In this document: piece by piece, positions 45,133 through 53,763 of the stretch
Numbering within the stretch: position 1 is the first letter of the stretch
How the letters are laid out: each line of letters begins with the position of its first letter
DNA from: Endozoicomonas sp. ISHI1
Lineage (GTDB): Bacteria > Pseudomonadota > Gammaproteobacteria > Pseudomonadales > Endozoicomonadaceae
NCBI RefSeq assembly: GCF_024606225.1
Contig: NZ_JAGRPU010000027.1
Coordinates: 1-64,000 of the forward strand
Length of the DNA stretch: 64,000 nucleotides
Direction: 5' to 3'
Made by a program: the position numbers and the translations under genes
Notes under the pieces: model-generated
Told to the model about the DNA's origin: nothing
The model's database searches: none
Seen by the model: the letters and a program-made list of their open reading frames with translations, nothing else

Positions 45133-47148
45133 TTGAAAAAATCAAGTTGTACCGCGAGAATTTTCTTTTGCCTTACTGTGATTGTTTTTACAGCTCAACT
45201 GATTTTTCTGAAAAAAGCATGGGCTTATACTCAGGAGGAAATAAGCCGTATACTCTTCGTTTCATTTTCAGGTCAGCGCTATGAAAAAAAAGACATTAAT
45301 GCTGTTGATATCGAACAGTATCAATACGTCAGTCCTCTTCGTTACGAGCTAAATAAAGGTAATTTAAGTTCAAAGATAGAGGAAGAAAAAAAAGCTAAAA
45401 AGAATAACGAATTGCAAGCTCTGGCTGCATTGGTGCCTGTTTTGTATGCATTTTTTTCTGAAGCCACCCATCCTGTGCGAATGAATCAGGAAATCCTGAT
45501 CGACACCAAAGCGGCTGGCGAAAAAGGAGAAAAGCAATCAACGGTTTTAAATCGTCTTTTCCCGGCTTATACGCTGGCAGGGCAGGTCTTTCGGCTGATG
45601 GTTCTGGCAAAGTGGCCGACTTCCGATGTATCGACTATTGAGAACCGGCAGGAAAGAATACAACAAATACTGGCTACGAATCCGGATTACTCATCAATAG
45701 AAAAACAACTATCAGGGCTCAGACAGTGGGAACCAAAATTAGCTGACATTTATTATCAGGACTCCTTATTTAATTCAGAAGTTGTTCAGGAAGAGTTAAA
45801 GTCATACATGAATCAGGGTTTTTTTCAGCAGCTGTGGAGCCATCCTGTAGGCAGTGGAATATTATCAATATCTACGCACTTTTTAACTTTTTCTGGTTAC
45901 CTGGCATTGATACTTTCAGCACTGAGACAGCCGACTTATTGTTCAGCACAGTCATTATGCAGTTGGGGTGGAGTTGTAGTCAGCATAAGCTTGAACCAGT
46001 GGATATGGTTTCTTGAGTCCAGGCTAGAAGAATATTTTGCTGGACAGCGCAGAGTGAGCGGTCAAATGCTCAAAGAATATATAAGTGCTGTCTCTGGTTA
46101 CCTGCAGCAAGTGGTTGACTGGCAACTATCAGATGGTTTGCCTGAAGCGTTAAAAATTCATTTCACCACAAAGGAGTTTGAAGAAATTATTGGCTTTCTC
46201 GAAGCAACAGAAAATCTTGCTGGAGCTGTCGTAAAGGGTCGCAATGCAGAAGCTGTGATATTACATGCGACAGAGTTGATCAGGATAAAGGACGTTCTCG
46301 CCAAGGTTATCTTTAAAGTAGGGGAAATGGATTTGTTTCTGGCGATAGCTGCTCGTATGCATGCTTCTGAGGCTGTTGAAAATGCTAATGAAGTCACTAT
46401 TGCCCGATTCAGATCAGAGCCTGAGCCTTGTCTTTCCATGGTGGGCTTCTGGAATCCTTTGCTTGATAACAGTACTGCTGTTTCTAATACATTGCAGCTT
46501 GGGTGTGCAGGGAGTTATCTCAAAGACAACGAGGAGCTGGAGTATAATACAGAACCGGTTACTGGAGTGGGACTTTTGCTATCAGGCAATAATGCATCCG
46601 GAAAATCCACTCTTATGAGGGCTGTTACCTTGAACAGTATTTTTCTTGCCCAGACCCTGGGAGTTGCCGCAGCCAAATCCTATGAAGCGAGTATTTTTCA
46701 TGAAGCAGGAAGCTACATGGACAAGTTTGACAAGGCTGGGGAGTCGTCGTCTTACATGGAAGAGTTGCGCTACGTATCAGAGCTTTTAAAGAAGCCAGGC
46801 ATAATAAATAACGAAAACAAGCTTGTCTGTTTTGATGAGCTGTTCAGTACTACAGACCCTGATGATGGTAGAAAAGGTTTTGAGATTGTTTTAAAAGCTC
46901 TCGGAAGACAAAGCCATTTAATGGCACTGATATCCACTCATTATGACCTGGCTGATACAGGCGAATGGCAGGAATCCTTTAACATCATGCACATGGGGAT
47001 GACAAACAGCTCTGGCTATATCAGGCCGACCTATCAGATAGAGGAAGGCCCTAACAAGTGCAAAGTTGCGCTTGAATTTCTGGCTGAAACTTTTCAGTCT
47101 GAACTGCCTGATATTGCTGAAAAAATACGTACTTACCGAGCACATTAA
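45133..47148 (+). CDS. MutS-like ATPase with signal/anchor sequence, first of pair
   Basis: A 671-residue protein. The N-terminus has a signal peptide or anchor (FFCLTVIVFTAQLIFL, then KAWA). Two hydrophobic segments lie at about 240-265 and 277-297. A helical lever-like region precedes a MutS domain V ATPase: Walker A GNNASGKST (about 485-493), an ST-rich loop ESSSYMEEL, Walker B LVCFDELFSTTDPDDG (D568, E569) and the switch His in STHYDL (about 601). The MutS mismatch-binding domain I is absent. The start is a TTG without a strong ribosome site. It lies two bases before a paralogue. Unlike true MutS, this protein is predicted to be in or across the membrane, so mismatch repair is unlikely. 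The function is unknown; hetero-oligomer formation with its neighbour is plausible. Confidence 0.85.
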   Translation: MKKSSCTARIFFCLTVIVFTAQLIFLKKAWAYTQEEISRILFVSFSGQRYEKKDINAVDIEQYQYVSPLRYELNKGNLSSKIEEEKKAKKNNELQALAALVPVLYAFFSEATHPVRMNQEILIDTKAAGEKGEKQSTVLNRLFPAYTLAGQVFRLMVLAKWPTSDVSTIENRQERIQQILATNPDYSSIEKQLSGLRQWEPKLADIYYQDSLFNSEVVQEELKSYMNQGFFQQLWSHPVGSGILSISTHFLTFSGYLALILSALRQPTYCSAQSLCSWGGVVVSISLNQWIWFLESRLEEYFAGQRRVSGQMLKEYISAVSGYLQQVVDWQLSDGLPEALKIHFTTKEFEEIIGFLEATENLAGAVVKGRNAEAVILHATELIRIKDVLAKVIFKVGEMDLFLAIAARMHASEAVENANEVTIARFRSEPEPCLSMVGFWNPLLDNSTAVSNTLQLGCAGSYLKDNEELEYNTEPVTGVGLLLSGNNASGKSTLMRAVTLNSIFLAQTLGVAAAKSYEASIFHEAGSYMDKFDKAGESSSYMEELRYVSELLKKPGIINNENKLVCFDELFSTTDPDDGRKGFEIVLKALGRQSHLMALISTHYDLADTGEWQESFNIMHMGMTNSSGYIRPTYQIEEGPNKCKVALEFLAETFQSELPDIAEKIRTYRAH

Positions 47149-47150
47149 GT

Positions 47151-49106
47151 ATGATTCTACGGCATCTGTTCCTATTGCCAGTTTGCCTGATAACCAGCCA
47201 GGTTCAGGCTGTGCAAACACCTTATGAGATCCTTGAAAGACAATACCTGATCAAGTTTTCGGACTCTGACAATCAATCGTTCCAGTCAGAGGCATATCAG
47301 AGTGAGGAAAGTTCTTCTCATACAGCTCATGAAGAGCTCTCCTCTCGAAGAAAGCGAGAGTTGCTGTTGCATCATCTTTATCCTGAATGCTCTCAGTCTG
47401 CTGAGATTCAGGGTATGTTTCAGACGGATATATGGCAGGATATGCAGGTGTTCAGGAAAGATGGGTACGCTCACCTGTATGACAGGCTGTTTCCAGGTAC
47501 CTCATTACTTGGAGAAGTGTACGGAGCCTGTCAACTGGTTACAGGCTCTACAAGTAGCATTAAAACACTGAAGGAACGCAAAGAGATCCTTCGCAGTTTA
47601 ATGGCTCCCAATACAGCTACCGCTTTAGTATCAAGTATTGATGAAATTAATCAATATATTAATCCGGTCGTTCGGCTTCTGGATAAAAAACATCCATTCT
47701 TTTACTTCTTTCATATGCCCATTTTACTTCATGATGAAGGCACTTGGGCCGAGTCGGAATCACTCATAGGGATAGAATTAAAAAATGAAAAAGCTATGCA
47801 GGAGCTAATGCTTCAGAATAATATTCATGGGGTGACGCCACAATTCAGAACCTTGATGTATATCATGCCAGTTTTAGGGTTGCTGACTTCGGGGTGGCTG
47901 TTTAAATTAAGTACCCCATCAAGAAATGTCAACATACATACTGATCAAAGCATATTATGGAACGGTTTGGTTATCACGGAGAAAACAGGAAGCTACATTC
48001 TTCCGTGGTCATTAGCTTTAAGTACGTTATACAAACTCAAATCGCTCCAGCAGAATCACGATGATTTGAAAAGAGTCAATAGAGAAATTACTTCAGAGTT
48101 ACTATTACTGCGTCCTTTTTTCTCAGCTCTGTATAACCTTGGAAAAAATACCGGGTTATTTAATTTCACTGATAAAGAAGAAAGTTTACTTAGAATACTT
48201 ATGGAGCAGATGAAGCTTTTGACGCTCGAAGATTATGGATATTTCTCATCATCGAGCATACAGCATGCTGCCAGTGCAATGAGAATTGTTGTTTTGCTGC
48301 ATGGCTCAATTAACCGGTGGTTGAAAAAGCTTTCATGGATCGACTTTATGCTTTCTGTCAGCCGACAGATCAATTCTGAGCAAAACCCTTATACCTTTGT
48401 TGAGTTTGATGAAAGTAATTCCAGGCGTCCATACCTTTCAGCCGAGAAGCTCAGGCCTCCTGGTTTGGACTCTTCACAGGGAGTCGCTTCTGATATCCAT
48501 ATTGGTGCTGGAAGAAAAAAAGTCAGAAATGTCATTCTGACAGGTATTAATGCTTCCGGGAAATCGACTTTTCTCAGAACATTGGGTATTAATGTGGCCT
48601 TTTTGGCTCAAAACCTTGGTATTGCTTCTGCTGAAACATTTACCCTGAGACCCTACACATCTATCAATACTCTTATGGAAAAAAATGATGAGCTTGGAAG
48701 GTCTTCTTTTGAAACAGAAGTCAATCAGGTTAGCCATTTACTTAAAATTGTTCGAGGCAGAACCAACAAGAGCAGAGATCTTGTTCTTGCTGATGAACTG
48801 CTAAGAACCACAAATCCACAAGAGGCTGCTATAGGCTCGTATATTATCGCCGAAGAGCTGGGTCAGTTGCCCCATCTTACGCTACTGTTATCCACCCATT
48901 TTGGTCTGTTGAAAAAACTTGCAAAAAAGCAGCCTGAAATGTTCGACAATAAATATATGCAGACCATTGATACCGTTGATGGCATCCCAAGGCCGACATT
49001 TAAACTGGTCAACGGTGTCAGCCATTCAGTTAACACCTTGCCTTTACTCAGGGAAATGATAGAGGCTGAACATCCAGATCTTCTTGAATATATGGTTGAG
49101 GATTAA
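47151..49106 (+). CDS. MutS-like ATPase with signal/anchor sequence, second of pair
   Basis: A 651-residue paralogue of the preceding gene, starting two bases after its stop. Signal peptide ILRHLFLLPVCLITSQVQA, hydrophobic segments at about 231-252 and 281-297, then the ATPase: Walker A GINASGKST (465-473), RSSFETEVNQV, Walker B LVLADELLRTTNPQEA (D548, E549) and STHFGL (about 581). The Walker A loop resembles the SGKS loop of eukaryotic MSH-type proteins, and the DEL-x-x-T-N-P block resembles MutS2. The two proteins differ widely outside the ATPase, as expected for subunits of a heterodimer. Two hydrophobic segments after a cleaved signal would leave the ATPase in the periplasm; an uncleaved anchor would change the topology. 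Confidence 0.85.
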   Translation: MILRHLFLLPVCLITSQVQAVQTPYEILERQYLIKFSDSDNQSFQSEAYQSEESSSHTAHEELSSRRKRELLLHHLYPECSQSAEIQGMFQTDIWQDMQVFRKDGYAHLYDRLFPGTSLLGEVYGACQLVTGSTSSIKTLKERKEILRSLMAPNTATALVSSIDEINQYINPVVRLLDKKHPFFYFFHMPILLHDEGTWAESESLIGIELKNEKAMQELMLQNNIHGVTPQFRTLMYIMPVLGLLTSGWLFKLSTPSRNVNIHTDQSILWNGLVITEKTGSYILPWSLALSTLYKLKSLQQNHDDLKRVNREITSELLLLRPFFSALYNLGKNTGLFNFTDKEESLLRILMEQMKLLTLEDYGYFSSSSIQHAASAMRIVVLLHGSINRWLKKLSWIDFMLSVSRQINSEQNPYTFVEFDESNSRRPYLSAEKLRPPGLDSSQGVASDIHIGAGRKKVRNVILTGINASGKSTFLRTLGINVAFLAQNLGIASAETFTLRPYTSINTLMEKNDELGRSSFETEVNQVSHLLKIVRGRTNKSRDLVLADELLRTTNPQEAAIGSYIIAEELGQLPHLTLLLSTHFGLLKKLAKKQPEMFDNKYMQTIDTVDGIPRPTFKLVNGVSHSVNTLPLLREMIEAEHPDLLEYMVED

Positions 49107-49186
49107 CCCGGAAATCTCATAAAGTGGCAAGCTTCTCGCTAGCTATTTTTCCGTCATGACAGCAGACTTTTCAAACTCACGACTGA

Positions 49187-49233
49187 GAGGCTGTCGAAAA
49201 AGGGCTGCGCTCGCTACCTTTTACGACAACCTC
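49187..49233. repeat. Imperfect inverted repeat after the MutS-like pair
   Basis: GAGGCTGTCGAAAAAGG and CCTTTTACGACAACCTC pair at 15 of 17 positions with a 13-base loop. There is no T-run. It may be a remnant of another palindromic element or a weak bidirectional terminator. Confidence 0.6.
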
Positions 49234-49259
49234 ATTCACTGGCGGGGATTCCCTTTCAA

Positions 49260-49931
49260 TCAGAACTTGTAAGAAACACCGGCCATATAAACCAGTGGGT
49301 CCAGTTCTGCGTCCAGCTTATAGCGGTTTCCGGCATTGTTCTTAAACTTCGCTGTGGTATTGATATCCATGTACCATACGGCAGCATTGACGGCCCAGTG
49401 CTCGTTCAGCTGATAGTCAAAACCCAGTTGTCCACTCAGACCCAATGAGCTGTCTAATTCCAGATCGCTGTAGTCATTACCTGCGGAGCCTTTGAAATCT
49501 TCACTGAAGAAAACGGTGTAGTTCAAACCAAGGCCCAGATATGGCTGGAATCTGGAATTTTTGTCCATTGGATAGTACTGAAGGCTCACAGTAGGCGGCA
49601 GGTGTTTTACTTCGGCAAAATCCCCCAATCCTGCCAGATCACCTTTTCCTTTCAGAGTATGTTTGAACGGGGTAGCTGCCAGCAACTCAACGCCAAACTT
49701 ATCCGACAGCATGTAGGTAAAGGAGAGTCCCAGCTGGGTGTCATTGTTGACGTCAACTGTTGCGTTCTTGTTCTCAACCCCGTTGAGTTCTAACCCCCCG
49801 CTATCAACATCCGTCTGAACACTGGCAACTCCGCCCCGGAAAATAAAATCTCCGGCCTCATAAGCCTGAGCAGAGGCAGCAGAAACAGCAACAGCTGCAG
49901 CAATAGTGAATGAGAGAACGTTTCTGTTCAT
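49260..49931 (-). CDS. ompW: OmpW family outer membrane protein
   Basis: A 223-residue eight-stranded barrel with a signal peptide (cleavage near AQAYEAG). The family pattern is visible: DFIFRGGVASV at the first strand, LSFTYMLSDKFGVELLAATPF, LPPTVSLQYYPMD, the PYLGLGLNYTVF segment and the C-terminal strand ending in Phe (MAGVSYKF). OmpW proteins form a hydrophobic channel and are induced under low oxygen in E. coli; the Pseudomonas orthologue OprG is controlled by Anr. An FNR/Anr-like site lies upstream. A decayed copy lies at 44445-44912. Confidence 0.93.
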   Translation of the reverse strand: MNRNVLSFTIAAAVAVSAASAQAYEAGDFIFRGGVASVQTDVDSGGLELNGVENKNATVDVNNDTQLGLSFTYMLSDKFGVELLAATPFKHTLKGKGDLAGLGDFAEVKHLPPTVSLQYYPMDKNSRFQPYLGLGLNYTVFFSEDFKGSAGNDYSDLELDSSLGLSGQLGFDYQLNEHWAVNAAVWYMDINTTAKFKNNAGNRYKLDAELDPLVYMAGVSYKF

Positions 49932-50008
49932 AGTGGTCCCTTGTGTGTGGGTGCAGAAAGTTTACTTCTTAACTATTAATAGTTTAACTAATTGGTAGTA
50001 ACGCAATA

Positions 50009-50022
50009 TTGACCTGAATCAA
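50009..50022 (-). promoter_or_regulatory. FNR/Anr-like site upstream of ompW
   Basis: TTGAT-tcag-GTCAA on the ompW strand, one base from the TTGAT-N4-ATCAA consensus. Its centre lies about 84 bp upstream of the ATG. A TAAACT box at about 49986-49981 would place the transcription start near 41.5 bp from the site, the usual class II activator distance. Confidence 0.6.
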
Positions 50023-50098
50023 TGCATCGCCCTGTGTGCCAACACATATACGGTAGGAATTCTGTTGCAAGTATGGGCATACTAGGCAAAGATGCGCG

Positions 50099-50265
50099 CT
50101 AGCAGCCTGTCGGACTTAAGCGTCCGTAGCGAGGATTGCAAGAAATTGAGGATAAAAATTTCTGCTTCTGAGGAGAATAGCGAGCTATTTGACGAAGAAG
50201 CAGGAATTTTTAGACCAATTTATTGCAACCGCAGTAGGACAGCCTTAAGTCCGACAGGCTGCTAG
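50099..50265. repeat. 167-bp palindrome-ended element, subfamily 1, copy 2
   Basis: The same length and the same orientation as 9674-9840, with a single mismatch that I can see. The 22-bp ends form a perfect inverted repeat. It lies 65 bp upstream of rnr and could affect transcription into it. Confidence 0.93.
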
Positions 50266-50329
50266 TTACCCGGAGTAGGGTTACACTGCATACAGACATT
50301 ATTTGATCACCGAGAGGTTGATAAACTCT

Positions 50330-52879
50330 ATGCCCAAAAAAGGGTGGAAAGAACTGGACTCCCAGGCTGCCGATGAAGCAGCCCGCTACGACAACCCCAT
50401 TCCCAGTCGTCTGTTTATTATGGAGACTCTGGAAAAAAGAGGGGCTCCGGCGAACCATAAAGTATTGTGCCGTGAGTTGGGTGTAACTGTGCCAGAGCAG
50501 CAGGAAGCTCTTTTATTCCGCCTAAAAGCCATGATTCGTGATGGTCAGCTGTTGGAAACCCGCAAGGGAACCTATGGCTTGCTCAGTAAAATGGATCTGG
50601 TCAAAGGGCGTATTCAGGGTAATAAGGACGGCTATGGTTTCCTTATTCCTGATGAGGGTGGGGAAGACTATTACCTCTCATGGCGTGAAATGCGCAAGGC
50701 TTTTGATGGTGATCGTGCGGTTATTCGCGAAACCGGTGTTGATCGTAAAGGACGACGTGAAGGTCAGATTGTTGAAGTCATAGAGCGTAATACCACTCAG
50801 TTGGTAGGGCGCTTTTACATGGAAAACGACAATGTTTTTGTGGTACCGGAAAACTCCAGAATTGATCGCGAAATTCATATTAAGCCCGGTCCTTTGATGC
50901 CCAGCCATGGGCAATATGTTCTGGTTGAAATTCTTGAGCAGCCGGGCCGCCGTGTTCAGCCAGTGGGCCTGATCAAAGAAGTATTGGGCGAGCGGCAAGA
51001 TGCCGGAATGGAAGTGGACGTCGCATTACGGACCCATGACATTCCTCATGAGTGGCCTCCTGAAGTGGAAGAGCAGGTGGCCCGTTTCAAGCCGGAAGTG
51101 GCTAAGCGGGACAAAAAGCACCGTGTGGACCTCAGAGAAACGCCTTTCGTTACCATTGATGGTGAAGATGCCCGAGACTTTGATGATGCGGTCTACTGTG
51201 ACACCAAAAAAAGTGGTGGCTGGCGTTTATTAGTAGCCATTGCGGATGTGTCTCATTACGTAAAGCCCGGAACAGCTCTGGATAAGGAAGCCTATAACCG
51301 GGGCACTTCTGTGTACTTCCCGGGGCATGTTATTCCTATGTTGCCGGAAGTACTGTCTAACGGACTCTGCTCTCTGAATCCTGAAGTGGATCGTCTGGCC
51401 ATGGTGTGCGAAATGACCATCAGCGGCAAAGGTAAAATATCCGGTTACAAGTTCTATGAGGGCCTGATCCGCTCCCATGCCCGTCTGACCTACAACCAGG
51501 TCTGGGAAATGCTCTCAAAGCCGCTTAGTGATGACGGTAAAGCTCTGCGTCGCGAACGAAAAACGGTGCTTCCTCATGTTGAAGAGCTTTACAACCTGTT
51601 CAAGGTTCTGAAAAGTACTCGTTCTGAACGTGGCACCATTGATTTTGAAACGGTGGAAACACAGATCGTCTTCGGCCGTAACCGAAAAATCGAAAAAATT
51701 GTTCCTGCTGTCCGCAATGATGCGCACAAGCTGATTGAGGAATGTATGCTTTGCGCCAATGTCTGTGCTGCCAGATTTCTTCAGAAGCATAAGGTTCCCG
51801 GGCTCTATCGCGTGCACGAAGGGCCCACTATGGAGAAGCGGCTCAACCTGAACAGCTTTATTGCCAGTCTCGGATTATCGCTGCCAGCGGGTAAACTGAA
51901 GCCTGCTCACTTTCAGGCTCTGTTGGCATCGGTCAAAGACCGTCCTGATTACAATGTGATCCAGACTGTCGTTCTGCGCTCCATGAGTCAGGCAGTCTAC
52001 ACCTCGGATAATCAGGGGCACTTCGGGTTGGCCTTTGACGAATACGCGCACTTCACTTCGCCGATTCGTCGCTATCCCGACCTGCTGGTGCACAGGGCTA
52101 TTCGTCATATTATTCGTTCTTCCGTTGAAACCCGTCACGTTGTTCGTGTGGGCGCCAGTGAGATGAACAAAAAGACTATTTATCCCTATGATGGCAATGA
52201 AGTTCTGGCTATGGGCGAGCATTGTTCTGCGACCGAACGCAGGGCAGACGAAGCCACGCGGGATGCTATGGATTGGCTGAAGTGTGAGTATATGCAGCAA
52301 CATATCGGACAAACGTATTCCGGTGTCATTTCGTCTGTGACCGGCTTTGGCCTGTTTGTCGCCCTGGATGATATTTATGTAGAGGGGTTGCTACACGTTA
52401 CCAGCCTTCCAGGTGATTATTACCACTATGATTCCGTTCACCATCGCATGGTGGGTGAAAGAACCGGTAGAGGTTATCGGCTAGGTGATGATATCGAAGT
52501 CATGGTTGCCAGCGTCAATCTGGATGACCAGAAAATTGATTTCGAATTATCCACAGGCGCTGGACTGAGACCCTCTCGTTCTCGTAAACCCCGAAAAAGC
52601 CCCTCAAAAGGTGGTAAGCCATTAGCCAATGTGGCCAAGAGTCGGGCGGCAAAAAAAGCTCTCTTGGATGCGGCAAAGTCTGAAGAGTCAGGCAAGAAGA
52701 CGACAGGTAAGAAGCGAAAGCCCAACCGCAAGCAAAAAGCCGGGGCTAAAAACACTGGCAAGAAAGCCGGGAAGCCGTCAGCCGATAGGAAGCCGTCAGC
52801 AGGTAAGAAGCCAGTAGCCGATAAAAAGCCTTCAGCAAAACCTGCTGGCAGGCAGCCGGGAAAGAGAAAAGCTAAGTGA
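50330..52879 (+). CDS. rnr: Exoribonuclease R
   Basis: An 849-residue processive 3'-5' exoribonuclease that degrades structured RNA and acts in rRNA quality control and trans-translation. An N-terminal helix-turn-helix (PSRLFIMETLEKRGAPANH), two cold-shock domains, the RNB catalytic domain (ITIDGEDARDFDDAVYC-type block: VTIDGEDARDFDDAVYC) and an S1 domain (GVISSVTGFGLFVALDD) are followed by a Lys/Ala/Pro-rich tail with short repeats (KKPSADRKPSAGKKP). I chose the ATG at 50330; an in-frame TTG at 50303 would add nine residues. In Pseudomonas rlmB follows directly; here three genes intervene. Confidence 0.96.
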   Translation: MPKKGWKELDSQAADEAARYDNPIPSRLFIMETLEKRGAPANHKVLCRELGVTVPEQQEALLFRLKAMIRDGQLLETRKGTYGLLSKMDLVKGRIQGNKDGYGFLIPDEGGEDYYLSWREMRKAFDGDRAVIRETGVDRKGRREGQIVEVIERNTTQLVGRFYMENDNVFVVPENSRIDREIHIKPGPLMPSHGQYVLVEILEQPGRRVQPVGLIKEVLGERQDAGMEVDVALRTHDIPHEWPPEVEEQVARFKPEVAKRDKKHRVDLRETPFVTIDGEDARDFDDAVYCDTKKSGGWRLLVAIADVSHYVKPGTALDKEAYNRGTSVYFPGHVIPMLPEVLSNGLCSLNPEVDRLAMVCEMTISGKGKISGYKFYEGLIRSHARLTYNQVWEMLSKPLSDDGKALRRERKTVLPHVEELYNLFKVLKSTRSERGTIDFETVETQIVFGRNRKIEKIVPAVRNDAHKLIEECMLCANVCAARFLQKHKVPGLYRVHEGPTMEKRLNLNSFIASLGLSLPAGKLKPAHFQALLASVKDRPDYNVIQTVVLRSMSQAVYTSDNQGHFGLAFDEYAHFTSPIRRYPDLLVHRAIRHIIRSSVETRHVVRVGASEMNKKTIYPYDGNEVLAMGEHCSATERRADEATRDAMDWLKCEYMQQHIGQTYSGVISSVTGFGLFVALDDIYVEGLLHVTSLPGDYYHYDSVHHRMVGERTGRGYRLGDDIEVMVASVNLDDQKIDFELSTGAGLRPSRSRKPRKSPSKGGKPLANVAKSRAAKKALLDAAKSEESGKKTTGKKRKPNRKQKAGAKNTGKKAGKPSADRKPSAGKKPVADKKPSAKPAGRQPGKRKAK

Positions 52880-53048
52880 TTTGAAAGTGGTTAGGCGGCA
52901 CTCCTTTGCTTTCTGATTTTTTGATCAGTCAATTGATCTTTCTTTGTCATCTGCTCTGGCATTAATCGGAATCTTGAGTATTATCCGGGCTCGATAGTCC
53001 GCTTCGAGTGTTAAGATGTCACGAAACACCGACACAGGAAACAACCTC

Positions 53049-53687
53049 ATGGCCAGATATAGCCTGGCTGAAGAGATTGCAAACAGTATCACCCACGGTC
53101 TGGGCGCCTTGCTCAGTGTTGCTGGTTTGACCCTTTTAGTAGCTTATGCAGCCGAGCAGCATGATGTCTGGCGCATCGCCAGTTTCAGTATCTACGGGGC
53201 AACGCTGATACTGCTCTTTCTCTCTTCCACGCTCTATCACAGCATCCAGCATGAGAAGACCAAGAAGGTCTTCAAACTGCTGGATCATTGTTCCATCTAT
53301 CTCCTGATCGCTGGAACTTATACCCCATTCTTACTGGTCAGTATGAGGGATACTTTGGGCTGGATCATGTTTGCTACTGTCTGGCTGCTGGCTATTGCAG
53401 GCATTGTTTTCAAAGTCTGGTTTGGTCCACGCTTTAAAAAACTTTCAGTAGCCACTTATATTTTGATGGGCTGGCTGGTTCTTTTTGCGTCAAAAGAATT
53501 AGCCAGCAAGATATCGCTGGAGGGCGTCTATTGGCTGGTAGCGGGAGGCCTCTCTTATACCCTCGGGGCTGTTTTTTACCTGTGGAAAAAGCTGCCCTTT
53601 AACCATGCTATCTGGCATGTGTTTGTCCTGGGCGGTAGCTTCTGTCATTTCTTTGCTGTTTTTTTTCACGTGCTTCCCGTCAGTTAG
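53049..53687 (+). CDS. Hemolysin III / YqfA family membrane protein
   Basis: A 212-residue seven-helix protein of the PAQR-like hemolysin III family: EEIANSITHGLGALLS at the start, SSTLYHSIQHEKTKKVFKLLDHCSIYLLIAGTYTPF in helices 2-3 and HAIWHVFVLGGSFCHFFAVFF at the end. The conserved His and Asp residues of the family (SSTLYHS, LDHCSIY and HxxxH) are present and would bind zinc. Hemolytic activity was reported for the Bacillus founder; most members are not characterised. I chose the ATG at 53049, near AGGAA. Confidence 0.92.
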   Translation: MARYSLAEEIANSITHGLGALLSVAGLTLLVAYAAEQHDVWRIASFSIYGATLILLFLSSTLYHSIQHEKTKKVFKLLDHCSIYLLIAGTYTPFLLVSMRDTLGWIMFATVWLLAIAGIVFKVWFGPRFKKLSVATYILMGWLVLFASKELASKISLEGVYWLVAGGLSYTLGAVFYLWKKLPFNHAIWHVFVLGGSFCHFFAVFFHVLPVS

Positions 53688-53763
53688 TTCCTGGTCAAGC
53701 TACAAGTTAGTTCTATTGTCTGTGCTCGCGTTGGTGAAATAGGCGGGCTAACCAACTTTTGTG

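Larger units (their letters stand above)
49932..50329. other. Divergent intergenic region between ompW and rnr
   Basis: About 398 bp that holds the ompW promoter with an FNR-like site and the 167-bp element at 50099-50265. The rnr promoter must lie within or after the element, or beyond it. In Pseudomonas a tRNA-Leu gene lies near here; I see no tRNA. Confidence 0.6.

Noticed and set aside
45133-49106. Calling the pair DNA mismatch repair MutS
   Set aside because: The ATPase domain matches, but mismatch-binding domain I is missing and both have signal/anchor sequences and hydrophobic segments.
49932-50329. tRNA gene near rnr
   Set aside because: Expected from Pseudomonas gene order, but no cloverleaf or T-loop consensus is visible; the space is taken by the palindromic element.
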